Of a DNA stretch of 64,000 nucleotides, positions 54,116 through 64,000 are shown in pieces. A program made the position numbers and the translations under genes. Position 1 is the stretch's first letter. Each line of letters opens with the position of its first letter. Source of the DNA: Nemophila menziesii. Taxonomy: Eukaryota > Streptophyta > Magnoliopsida > Boraginales > Hydrophyllaceae. The notes beneath the pieces were generated by a model, which was not told the origin of the DNA, did no database searches, and saw nothing but the letters and a program-made list of their open reading frames with translations. The DNA is taken from contig JARWIR010000002.1 of assembly GCA_029959085.1 (NCBI GenBank), forward strand, positions 33,443,733 through 33,507,732, written 5' to 3'.

Positions 54116-56081
54116 TTATGAAGCCCCACTATTCTTTCCATTTCTCGTCGCCTTCTCCCCACAAGGTGCAACCCCCTCGATAATATTCCCCACAATCGCG
54201 CTATCCTCATCTCCCTTATCACAACTTCCAATACCTTTATCTTTGTCCATGGATGCTAAGACTTCGTATCTCGACCCTACCATTCGATCAATGTTCAAAC
54301 CACTCTTCTTCCTTCCAGGTGTTGTCCCACCCTTTTTACTACCCCTGATAATTCCTTTCTGAGTCGGTCTTTGATTTTGGGGATCACCATTATTCCATGG
54401 ACGTCCTCTAGCGTAGTCCACGGTCATCCACTCTCTGTACATTGGCACCCTCTCCAAAGCCTCAGCCACTGGTTCTCTGTTAATCTCGTCCTTGTTTTGC
54501 CTACCCTCCTCATTAACTGTACTTCCTCTTAAGGTGCCACACCCTTCCTTAACATGCCCAAATTTTCCACAGGTAAAACAAATGAGGTGGAGGCCCTCAT
54601 ACTCCACTTTTTGAAGAGGAACTTGGATTCGGATAATAGGTACAAGCGGGTTGTCAAGTTCAACCTCTACTGCTATTCACGCAAAATTACTACGAGCATG
54701 CGATCTTGTGAAAGGATCTACTCGGACCATTTTCCCGATTTAGTTTCCTATGGCTGTAAGTATCTCCTCTATGTAAATTATTAGCGGTACCCACGACAAT
54801 CTCACCCACATAGTAGTTTCAATGATCAGGGCATCTTGAGGCATAAAATACGGGTCCCAAGGCCTAAATATCAAGTATCTATCTAAAATCATCCACGGGC
54901 CCCCACCTAAAGCCTTCTTATATTACTCGGCACTAATAAATTGGGCCATGAAATAACCAAAGCACACCTCAACAAGTTCCATGTGTGCTTTAGGTGCCCA
55001 TATTTGTGTTATCTTGTTGAATAAATATTTGAAACCCACGCTATATCCAAGTAGACAAATAATAAAAGTTTTATCCCATACCTTACACCCCTTGTGTTTC
55101 TGCTCCGCCGTCCTTATGAGTTGCGGGTAAGTGGTATCATCTGTCGGGATATCATCCTCCATCTCGAACTCATCCAGATGCACACACACCCCCTTGTATT
55201 TGTGCTCCCCGTCCTCCCCTTACTCGCTTCCAAGTTATTCCCCCTTTGAGAGTTCTCTTCTGATACATCCCGAAATGTTTCCAAAAAAGATCTCACTCTC
55301 CCATCGCTGACTTCTATGGCTAACGGAGCCCTCTCCTGCAGTGAAGGATCCACGTATTGTCCCTCCCTGTTACCTTCATCAAAATCACCTACAATAGGAA
55401 AAATACTTAACAAATCGCTATTATTACCTGCATTGTCGAGTTCCTATCTGTCGGATAGATATAACATCTGCTTATCAGCTCCCATATTGTTTCCCTCCTC
55501 CAGAGCTAGTGCCACGCCTGCGCACTCAATATCGTTGGCAAATATTGAGTTTTGAATCACAGTCAGCTCCGAATTCATGTCCTTTCCACCCGTTATTAGT
55601 GCATGCGTTGTCATTATGGTAGTGCCCCTCTCTTTCACTAACTTACCTTCTCCATTCGTCTCCCTTCCCCCCTCACCTAAAACTGGGGAGATATCGTCTC
55701 TGTCAACGTAATTGAGCGCACGCTTAGAAGATCGTTGGGAACCCACCTCTTTATTTTACACCAGCGCTAAAGCACCCAATTGGGTTGTTGTCGGTTGATT
55801 CCCTCGGATATTTTCCTTCGCTTAGTTGATAATTTTTTCACACTATTGGATTTTCCCTTTGATGTATTAATTTTAAAGTCGCGTGTCGCCAGCAAGGAGG
55901 ATGAGCCCGTCTGAGCGCTCGATGTTACCCGTGATATGTTACTGTTGTTTATGTCCGGTGGTTGAGGTGGATGTAGTGGCGGTAGCTGCCCATTCCCCTC
56001 CAAGATGTTACCGTTAGTTTCCCAGAAAGGAAATAAAAGACAACTAAATTTCCTTGACCAAGTCAGACTTCTAGAGAGCAC
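54116..56081 (-). pseudogene. LINE-1 ORF1 (DUF4283 and CCHC zinc knuckle)
   Basis: ORF1 of plant L1-type LINEs binds element RNA. A start near 56081 (MLSRSLTWSRKF) lies 16 bp from the element's 5' end. A Ser/Lys-rich N-terminus is broken by stops at about 55750, 55440 and 55110. The DUF4283-like domain reads VWDKTFIICLLGYSVGFKYL and NKITQIWAPKAHMELVEVCF, then after a stop GGPWMILDRYLIFRPWDP. Next is YEGLHLICFTCGKFGHVKEG, ending in Cys: a CX2CX4HX4C zinc knuckle at about 54604-54540. A basic tail follows (KGIIRGSKKGGTTPGRKKSG). The domain order is as in known plant LINE ORF1. Confidence 0.82.
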
Positions 56082-56097
56082 AATACTGTTGTTTTTG

Positions 56098-56113
56098 GCT
56101 TAATATCTATCTT
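56098..56113 (+). repeat. LINE-1 target-site duplication, right copy
   Basis: GCTTAATATCTATCTT, identical to 24395-24410. Confidence 0.92.
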
Positions 56114-56156
56114 AAATACGGTAAAATAGTCTTTGAAAAAGAATGTGTTGGGTAAG
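56114..56156 (+). pseudogene. Copia gag, piece E (after the zinc knuckle)
   Basis: Forty-three bases between LINE-1 and Athila-5. They read on from the target copy as YLKYGKIVFEKECVG, which would follow piece D if LINE-1 were removed. This is short, so support comes mainly from its position. Confidence 0.35.
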
Positions 56157-57660
56157 TGATGTCTCCCTATTTGTGATACAATAATCTAGGTTGGAGACAT
56201 CATTATAGAAGTTTATGGTCAGTTAATATTATATTTTTAGTCATATTTCGATATTTTCCTATTTCTTGTCTTGATTTGATGAATTATTATTTTAGAGCAT
56301 ATTTGGTTTAATTTGTTTGTTAATGTGAAGTTTTAAAGATATATGGAAATTAATTAAATTCCAAATCAATTCTAAAGAGATAAGGAAAGAAAATATGAAT
56401 GGAAATTGGAGATAAAAGAAAGCAGAGATTAAATAGGAAAGGAAAAGTTGTCAAATAAATCTGAAATTTTGCAGTCATGTCCACTAAAGTGAAGATAACT
56501 CAAAATCGGATGCGAATTTTGAGATGCAATAAAAGGAAAAGGTGTATATCATTTTGACTCGGTCGTTTCGATATAAAGTAGCAAAAAATCGGAGCAATAT
56601 TTAAGAAGTTACGACCAAAACAAGACAACACCAGTTTTTCACTTCTCCTATATTTTAGGAAACGAATTTGATTTGGAAAAGGAGTCCAATTGCTTGCCTT
56701 CTACTCCAAGAAAGCTGACCTAGGGCTTCCTAAACACCTATAAATACACCCTTCAAATATTGTAACCCTGTCCTTGCTCAGTTCTAAATCTTAGTTCAAT
56801 CCTTAGACATTCAAGAGAAGCAAGTTGACAGTATGTAACTTTATTTTAGTTTATTTCTTTCTAGTATGAACTAATTTTCCCATAACTCGGGTTTGTATAT
56901 GTATAATCTTTGAATTCTTTTTTTTTCTATCTAATTTTTTTGGGAAAACTATTTTAAATTATTATAGCTTCTTAACCATATATTTGTTTATGTGCTTTGA
57001 TTTATTGTTTGTCTTAATCCTGATCAAATTAGGCTATGCTAATAGTGGTTAGATGGTCACCCGGTATAATTATTGAAACATCACATAAGCGTCTAATATG
57101 CGGTAGTGATCTGTAAGGGCTTGCCTAACTAGATAGTCAATAGGGTTTGAGATTTAATCACCGATCATTATTTGCAGGGTCCCCTCACCAAAGAACCTAG
57201 TGGCGTAGGACCACCTTAGTTAAGTCCCCTTGTAATTGTTAGGTCGCCTCTTAAGTCCACCCGGAAGGGGGTTAGGAGGAATATAGAATCCTGGCTACTT
57301 AACTAAGAGCTTTAATCACCCTTATTAACTAGTAGAAGAAATAGAAGGAATAGTGCATACGAACAAAACCTGAGCTTTACTTTCTCTTCTTATTCTTACA
57401 TCTTTTATTTATTGTTTTTATTTTATATAGCTTAATCTTATCTCCTCATCAATTATCTTTATTTTTTTGTCTTTAACTATATTCTGTTACGCTATTTTGT
57501 TTACCCATTCGTATAACTCACTAAGTATCTGAGGAACGAACCTTACTTATTATGAAAACTTGCATACAATCTGTGATACTTGCAGTGAGTAACGTGTTTA
57601 GTCTAGGGTGTTAGTTTCTTTCTTTAATATCTTATTTTTAACACACCCTAGGCGACACCA
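56157..57660 (+). repeat. Athila-5 5' LTR
   Basis: 1504 bp, TGATGTCTCCCTATTTGTG to GGCGACACCA. It has the end inverted repeat (56157-56166 with about 56193-56202), TATAAATA at 56739-56746 and CCCGGAAGGGGG-type repeats near 57260. It belongs with solo LTR 2. Confidence 0.9.
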
Positions 57661-57666
57661 TGTTTT

Positions 57667-57684
57667 TGGTGCCGCTGCCAGGGA
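57667..57684 (+). promoter_or_regulatory. Athila-5 primer binding site (tRNA-Asp type)
   Basis: TGGTGCCGCTGCCAGGGA, 6 bp after the LTR; three mismatches to the Asp tRNA complement. Confidence 0.8.
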
Positions 57685-57800
57685 CTTGTGTCTCGTTAGC
57701 GTGTGGGGTCATTTATTTTTAGTAGTAGTACTTTTAGTTATATTTATTTTTCCAGTTTTACGCTTTTGGTTTGCTTTAGTCTCTTTCAGGTTTACAGTGT

Positions 57801-57998
57801 ATGCTCAAGAATCCCGAGAGGTGTTTGACAGCTTACAACAGACGCTTGAGAGAAGAAAGAGAATAAAGAAGAGCTATGGGAGAACAAAGAGAACAAGAGG
57901 ATTTGCTTCCACAAGGGGGTAATTAAATCCTAATCATAATGGAAATCAACAACGCATTCCCCCGGTAATACATTTTGATCCTCGAGGATGGTGGGGCC
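57801..57998 (+). pseudogene. gag: Athila-5 gag, N-terminal fragment
   Basis: ATG at 57801 reads MLKNPERCLTAYNRRLREER, then a TAA and, in the same frame, RRAMGEQREQEDLLPQGG. This N-terminus is of the Athila gag kind (NPE..L..Y.R.LREERE). A CAG acceptor-like site, AGTCTCTTTCAG, is at 57778-57789. The frame is lost at the Athila-6 insertion. Confidence 0.65.
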
Positions 57999-59031
57999 TG
58001 GTGTGTTATTAAATAGAATGCTAAGAATAGAGGAACCACTAATTGCAAGTGTACAGTTGTCCCAAGTAATATATGATAATCAATTTCGTTGGCAGGGACG
58101 GATTAGGTTGACTCTAATGTTATCAAATAGTGATATAATTGCAAATACGGAAAGATAAAAGATATGATATTTCTTTTAGTTTTCTAAAAACTAAGATGCA
58201 AATAATTTAAATACTAAATTAATTAAACTAGAATGGAAATAATGCAAGTAATTGAGGTAGATGCAAGAGAAAAGTAGTACTTGAGTCACGCAAGGGTTTC
58301 ACCACAAATCTTCTTAATTAATGTTTTCTGTTAAGGGCTGAATTGTTATTTTAATGCTAGTCAGGATTCTAAAGTCTCCTTACCCCGTCAGGGTGTACTA
58401 AGGAGCTCCCCTACGGTATTCTAAACTCCTTCGGGATGATTCAAACTACTGTCAGATGCTTCAAGTTCTTACCGCTTTGGCTATTGGTTAGTCAAGCCTG
58501 TCAAGGTCATTGGCGAATACCAACGGCAATTACCTAGTTCTGTATCTAAACCCCCCGTCAAGGTGATCAATACGCAACTATATTGAATAGCCTAGATACT
58601 AAGGATTATCCCTAGTTCTCGATGCTAAAGATAATGGTTCAAGCATAAAATAATTGTCAACATAAAATAACTAATTCATTTTCAATTCTAAAATCCCAAA
58701 TTAGAAAAACATAAATTAATACGAATTGGGTTCAACCCATTATGCGATTCTCAAGTACAATGTAAATTTAGATCATAACGAAAAGAAAAACTAAATTAAA
58801 ATAATAGAAATTCATATTCTCAAATTACGGAAATCAAAAGAAGAACCTAATTGGGGATTGGGTTTGGCTATGAATTGGAGAATATGGAATTCTCCAGCTC
58901 TTGGCTTCTCCTTCTCCTTGCTTCTGACTTCTTTCTGACTTCTGCCTTGTGAAAATTAAGCGTATAATGAATTGTATATAAAATAGAAGTCCAAAGGTCT
59001 TATTATACTCTAAAATTCGGACTTGGGCTAT
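57999..59031 (-). mobile_element. Athila-6, partial LTR
   Basis: Plus-strand TGGTGTGTTATTAAATAG is the outer end of a minus-oriented Athila-type LTR with the usual GCAAGTGTACAGTTGTCCCAA and CCCCGTCAGGGTG blocks. It runs to 59031 and is cut there by Athila-4. The missing third of the LTR should lie beyond the window, so I cannot tell a solo LTR from a full element. Confidence 0.82.
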
Positions 59032-60595
59032 TGGTGGTCCTTTGTGTGTTCTAAAAATAATGTAATAAGTAAAGAGAACCACAACCGCAAGTGTACGGTT
59101 GTCCCAAGTAATAATAGTGATAAACAGGATCGTTCGCAGGGATGGTATGGTTGACTTCAATGCTTATCAATTAATGAATGATTGCACTTATGAAAGCAGT
59201 AAATGATTTGATAATTGTTTGTTGGTTTTACTAATCCTGAGTATGAAAGACTAATGTAAAAATGCAATTAAAAGACTAGACGCAAGTAAATAAAGACTAG
59301 ACGCAAATATGAGCAGGCAGTACTTGAGAGACGCAAGGCTTTCTCCTAACTCTATTTCACTCCATATGTTGTTTAAGGGACAAATTGGTCATTTAGCATT
59401 GGTCGGGATTCGGGAATCTTCTTACCCCCGTCAGGGTGTACTACGAAGCTATTCTAGGGTGTCACAAACCCCATCAGGGTGATTGTGATCCACCTTCGAA
59501 TGATTAAGCTAAAATACCCTATTGGCCATAAGGTTAATTACGCTCGTCAGAGTCAAATTATTCCTACCTTATATTCTGTAATTAATTATGTATCTAAACC
59601 CCCCGTCAAGATGATCCACACGCCACTATGTGGAATAGCCTAGATACTAAAACCTGTTATTAATTAGCTACTTTAAGAACAGTAAATAATCACAAATTAC
59701 AGAAAAATGTAAAAGACCCAATTTGAATGAAATTGTTGAAATCCCAAATCCAATCATATGAAATTAAACAAAGTAGGGATTAACCCATTATGCGTTCTCA
59801 AGTACTAAATGGAATTAGTTCATAATTAATGAAAAGACAAAAATTAAATTAAAAGAAGAATGTATATTAGAAAGAAAATACAAAGAAACCTAATTTCGGA
59901 TTAGGATTAGCTGAGAGTCGGAGATATAGACAGTCTCCAGCTCCGTAGCTTCTTCCTTCTTCCTTGCCTTGACTTCTCTCTGATGCTCTGACTTATGAAA
60001 ATTGAATTGTATGAAAAACTGAAGTCAAAAGCTCCATTTATAAGCTCAAATTCGGAATGGGCTTTTAATTAAGGATTAAGTGAATAATAAAAAGTCCAAG
60101 TCCACTAATCAAGCCCAAATCCCGTAACTGCTTCACCACCTCCACTAAACCAGCTCTAACCGATTCGTTAAAACTCCTATTGACCTCAAACCACTTGCCA
60201 AATTTCTGTAACTCAATAAGGAATATAATCTCTACAGAGGTCAGCGGCTAAATCAACTCGTAAGTGTCTCGAAATCATCAATCTTTGACAGTTTTCCATA
60301 TTTGCAGCTCCAAAATATTAACTCTTTTCGGGATTTAACTTCAAGCTTCGACTCCATATCACGATCTTTGACTTTATTCTCATGTTCCTCTCCTAGCTAA
60401 TATTCAAAACCTACAAACTTTTCACTAAAATACACAAGATTACGCGCAAAAGTTTCATAAATTAAAAATAATAGAAATAAAAGAGGAAATTCGGATTATT
60501 GCATATTTAGCCAAAAAGTATATCAAATTAATAAAAAAAACACCAAAAATGATGTCTCCCAAGGGTATAAAATAAGAACATTTAGGGAGATATCA
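59032..60595 (-). repeat. Athila-4 3' LTR
   Basis: 1564 bp, TGGTGGTCCTTTGTG to GGGAGATATCA in plus-strand terms; a full partner of the Athila-2 LTR with scattered changes. Frames such as 58834-59160 are not genes. Confidence 0.93.
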
Positions 60596-60612
60596 AGACC
60601 CACAACTCAAAC
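60596..60612 (-). promoter_or_regulatory. Athila-4 polypurine tract
   Basis: Minus strand GTTTGAGTTGTGGGTCT, abutting the 3' LTR. Confidence 0.8.
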
Positions 60613-60631
60613 CTTTGTCGTCCCAACAAAG
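60613..60631 (-). promoter_or_regulatory. Hairpin directly before the Athila-4 polypurine tract
   Basis: Minus strand CTTTGTTGGGACGACAAAG. The C-to-T change in the left arm gives a U-G pair, so the RNA stem is kept. Confidence 0.75.
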
Positions 60632-62060
60632 TAGAATTAAAAACAAAGGGGTAGAAGCAAACGCAAGAAAGTACTTGAAGCTAGCAAATAAACCTAAAGC
60701 AATTCTTAAGATAAATCTCATATAGCAAACTCTAGAAACTAATATACACATATATCTATAATGCAAAATCAAACACAAATAATCTCAATCATAAAATTAA
60801 ATTCGCAATGCTTGAAGGTTACACTTGTACTCATCTCTGTATGATGGCTATAGGGTGTTCATCAATCCTTCCTCGCTTTGAACGCTCCAACTAGCATATT
60901 TCCTATCAACAGAATCATAAATTCACTATGCACTTAAGAATCACGAGGACTTTACGGTTTTAATATAGGGTTAAGGACGGTGTGGATGTTTATTTGGTAA
61001 ATTTAAAGTGAGCTTTTGGCTCTCTCCTCACTTACCATCAACAAATGTCCTCAAGCTTGAGTTTACGCTAAAAAATGTTCTTACTCACCCATTTACGCAA
61101 CAAATTAGCGTCCCATGTCTACCCATTACAAATAAGATGATTTTTCATAAAATTCCACTTTGCCGGATGTTTATTCTTGCATGTTTTTCTTTTTCTTTTC
61201 TTTTTTCTCTTTTCTCTTTTTTTTTGTACAGTTTGTCAACTGGGTTCCCGGTTTTTGCGGACTACTGTAATGGATTTTTCAACTTTTTATTTTTTCTTTC
61301 TTTTTAATTTTTTTAATCCCGGCAAAGGGTTACAATAAGTAATCATCTGCAATTGCGCTACAACATAAACACATACATCCTTTCCCAATAATTCCCCATA
61401 AGTGGACCCACCACCCCAAACTCAAGCTCGAGACATGTCTCAGGATCGTGATTTAAGTGCGGGTCATATGGTCATGCCTAATAACCTAAGGGATAATGGG
61501 CTTATATCGTGGCTACAAAAGAAAAGGCTAAAGGCTCAATATGGGTTAAGACGGATTAACATTTAATACATGGGATAGAAGGCTAAAAAGGTCACAAATG
61601 GCTAACAAAGAACTGCCCCTATCATTTTCCTAAGTACATAGCTCGTCTTTAGTTCATATCTAGGTGGGTTCTCTACTAATTAGGATTTCACGTTCTACAC
61701 ACCAAACATATTCCTTAAGTACAAGCTTACTTCATTTGCATTGTTCATTAACTTTTCCTATCAATTACCTACGTTTGCATGCAATTCTAAATGCGTTTTA
61801 TATTAATCCCTAAAGTCCACTATTTACTATCATAAATTTATCAAAAGTATGCTAAAAAGGGATATTTAAAATCTTCTACAGCCCAACGCAACTGTGAAAT
61901 CAATTTATTAAAAGCAAATAAAACGCATTACACATAAAAAACTGGGATGAGGCAACGAACCCCACCCCAAACTCAAAAATGAGTCGTGTCCCCACGACTC
62001 GAAAAAGACTCAAAGCAAATAAACTAATCTACACTAAAAAGGAAGGATTAGAAAACGTTC
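60632..62060 (-). other. Athila-4 3' non-coding region
   Basis: No gene. Module 2: tract 61409-61427 and the perfect palindrome GAGACATGTCTC (61430-61441). Module 1: tract 61960-61974 and the perfect hairpin 61981-62000. A pyrimidine-rich run is at 61180-61310. Confidence 0.8.
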
Positions 62061-63391
62061 TTATCCAGCGCGTGGCTGGTTAACGGTGTTGCGTTCTGGA
62101 CCCTTATCACGCGTAAGAACATCATAAGTTGCGTTTTGAAATGTGTTCACGCCAAGTATTAAATTTCGGATAAGGTCCAGCTCTTTCGTAACGTTTTCTA
62201 AAGTGGACATCATCTTCTCTTGATTCTCTTCCAACACCCTAATTTTGGATTCTAATTCACGATCATTATTTGCCTTCTTCTTTGATGGAGGAGCTCTAGG
62301 AGTTCTCACAGCTCGTGTTGCTTCATCATGGATATTCTGAATTGTACTCAATGCCATGCTCACTCCAACTGTAACACCGTCAACCTCTGAGTTCCTACGC
62401 GGGATTTTTGCGTCTAGCCACAGAGTAGTGATAGTACAAGGAAACTTAAGATTTTGTTGTTTCATTGGAGCTTTCGCGAATTCCATGATGGTGTCATAAA
62501 TAATTCGAGCAACATTCACAGGTTTCTCCTCAATAACATACTTGATAAAAATTATATGTTCCTTTTTCAACTCGGACGTGTGTTTAATTCCAAAGAATGT
62601 AGGGATTATGAAACGAGACCAAACCTTAGCACGAGCCATTAAATTACTGCTGTAAAACTGTCCAGGATACCGTTCTCCATCCGGAATTGGGTTAGCCCCA
62701 TTAACAAGCACAGTTCCCCAAAGGGATTCATAATCGAAAGACGGATCATTAAGGGATTCTTGGAACGGACATAATCCAGTAAAGTTGGGTAATTTCAATG
62801 ATTTTCGAATAAGTTCAATAGAAAAAGGAACTACCTTTTTGCGAATTTCAATTGCCTCACGGGAAAGGGCTAAACCTTCATAAAATTCTCGCACCAAGGT
62901 AGGAATAAACTCAAGCTTCCTTTCTCTCAATTCTTTCCAACCAAACTTGTCACAAGCAACAGCATAATCTTTAAAAGCACTACTCATAATACCGTCAGGA
63001 AGGTCCATCTCCTCACCAAGCTTCAAAAATTCAATTCTATCACGAACCTGATCATTCCAAGAAGTGTAAACCCTCTTTGGCTTATGGGCACAAATCTTTC
63101 TAAGCGGGGGTTTCTGCTGAACTGGTACTTTCAGAATTTCTTGTTCGCTCTCATCTTCAATTTCTTTGTCAATCTCATCTTCACGTTCTTCCTTACTTTC
63201 TGGTTCATCAATTAATCTTCTCTTCTTCGAATTAGTCTGACCTGTGATTTTTCTCTTGGGAGCAAGCTTAACTTCTTCAGTCTTGTGTTTTGGAAGCGAA
63301 CCAGGAATCTCAATAGCTTGTTCTTGAGTACCACCAATGGAGGTTCATCTTCTATGAGCAGTTATTGAAAATCACCGGTTATATTAGTCAT
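62061..63391 (-). pseudogene. Athila-4 env-like ORF
   Basis: Homologue of the Athila-2 env-like ORF. The family start is at 63391 (MTNITGDFQ) but it stops after nine codons, and a second stop follows near 63345. From about 63340 to 62061 the frame is open, some 425 codons. It has a basic/acidic N-part (KKRRLIDEPESKEEREDEID), then LGEEMDLPDGIM, VVPFSIELIRKSLKLPNFTG, SFDYESLWGTVL, KVWSRFIIPTFFGIKH and the coiled coil LESKIRVLEENQEKMMSTLE. The core is well kept against Athila-2 although the start is lost. No membrane segment is seen. Confidence 0.8.
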
Positions 63392-64000
63392 CTCATTCCA
63401 CCCCAAACTCAAGACTTCAAATAGTGAGAAGCTAGAGAAAGGCTTAGACTTTTGATGTTTTGAGGTTAAGGAATTGAAGAATATGGTGGAATATGAGATG
63501 GGTAAGGGTTAATTGATGTGGGAGAAGTAAGAATTGGGTTTAGTTTAAGAATTGGATGAAGAACAATCTTGGTGAAAAAGTAGGGTTTTGATGATATTTT
63601 GGAGAGGAGGTGAGTTGATTTTGTGTTTTTGTGGTGAAAGAGGGTAGGATTTAATGGTTTTTATAGGTGTTGATGATGATTTTTGGAGGTAGGAAGGTTA
63701 TGGAAGCGTTTTTGGTAAAGACTTGCAGAAGAGCCTAAGAAAAGTAGGTCAAACAGGCCAAAACTGCCTCATCACAGAAGAAACCGGGTTCCCGGTTTGT
63801 GATAACCGGGTTCCTAGTTTTGCGTCGTTGTGTCGGCGTGAAAAATTAATTAATTAATTAATTAATTAAATTTTTTAACCTCTGACACAATAAATGGCTG
63901 GACCCCAAAACGCTGGGTAAGAAAATTCTCCTCACGAAACCAGGTTCCCGGTTTGTGCGAAACCGGGTTCCCGGTTTTCGTCGAGTCGCACTTGGAGACG
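63392..64000 (-). repeat. Athila-4 spacer with GC-rich inverted repeats
   Basis: Polypurine-like tract at 63412-63400, just before the env-like start. AT- and GA-rich leader to 63760. Inverted repeats AAACCGGGTTCCCGGTTT at 63781-63798 and 63960-63977, with variants at 63803-63820 and 63937-63954. A TTAA tetranucleotide repeat is at 63844-63869. Confidence 0.75.

Larger units (their letters stand above)
24411..56097 (-). mobile_element. LINE-1, full-length L1-type LINE split by two LTR elements
   Basis: Its own sequence is 50173-56097, 33746-35201 and 24411-24429 (minus strand, in 5' to 3' order), about 7.4 kb. The pieces join in frame: the zf-RVT region runs from 50173 straight to 35201 when Athila-2 and one target copy are removed. 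The 3' end reads TGTAATAAAAAAG next to the left target copy. A perfect 16-bp duplication (24395-24410 and 56098-56113) proves the outer limits. ORF1 and ORF2 are both broken. Athila-1 sits in the 3' UTR and Athila-2 between the reverse transcriptase and RNase H parts. Confidence 0.92.
56157..57998 (+). mobile_element. Athila-5, 5' part only
   Basis: 5' LTR, primer site and the start of gag in plus orientation. The 5-mer before it is GTAAG. At 57999 the element is cut by the Athila-6 LTR. Its remainder must lie beyond the right edge of the window. Confidence 0.85.
59032..64000 (-). mobile_element. Athila-4, 3' part (runs off the window)
   Basis: In minus order from the right edge: palindrome block, env-like ORF, 3' non-coding region, hairpin, polypurine tract and 3' LTR (59032-60595). 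It is close in sequence to Athila-2 but clearly a different copy. The 5-mer at its 3' end is GCTAT on the plus strand (59027-59031). Its gag-pol should lie to the right of the window. Confidence 0.93.

Noticed and set aside
54554..54784. A plus-strand frame near the LINE-1 zinc knuckle
   Set aside because: Antisense to the CCHC region of ORF1.

Overview
This window is nuclear DNA of a flowering plant, most likely a eudicot with a repeat-rich genome. It is a stack of nested transposable elements, and I see no intact host gene. The evidence is the element types: Athila-like Ty3/gypsy elements with an Asp-tRNA-type primer site and an env-like ORF, a copia element with an iMet-type primer site, plant L1-type LINEs with DUF4283-like and RNase H domains, and a Pack-MULE holding pieces of plant genes. 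The species cannot be named from the sequence.

Layout. 320-2614: a Mutator-like element (Pack-MULE) with long inverted ends and a perfect 9-bp target duplication; it carries a broken piece of the mitochondrial ATP synthase epsilon gene. 4357-9300: two diverged copia LTRs, the second split by a solo Athila-type LTR (6790-8359). The copia gag starts near 9364 and appears to be cut into five pieces spread to about 56.15 kb by later insertions. These insertions are a non-autonomous Athila-like element (Athila-3, 9674-18516, itself holding a solo LTR at 15240-16794), an organelle-like segment (about 18811-22450, holding a third solo LTR at 20086-21639), and a LINE (LINE-1, 24411-56097, 16-bp target duplication).

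LINE-1 lies on the minus strand. It was opened by Athila-1 (24430-33745, plus, gag-pro only) and Athila-2 (35202-50172, minus, gag to integrase plus a 440-residue env-like ORF). A 5'-truncated second LINE (LINE-2, 47284-49665, plus) then entered the 5' LTR of Athila-2. On the right, Athila-5 (from 56157, plus) is cut by the LTR of Athila-6 (from 57999, minus), which is cut by Athila-4 (from 59032, minus, running off the window). The order of insertion can be read from this nesting.

The most interesting signals are non-coding and shared by the Athila-like elements. A short hairpin directly abuts the polypurine tract, and its changes keep RNA pairing. The TGAGTTTGGGGT tract recurs, twice more with its own hairpin. 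An inverted repeat folds the first 46-52 bp of each LTR. GC-rich palindrome blocks lie between pol and the env-like ORF, in two sequence 'dialects'. All names such as Athila-1 are labels made for this window. Family calls rest on motifs read by eye; no database search was run.
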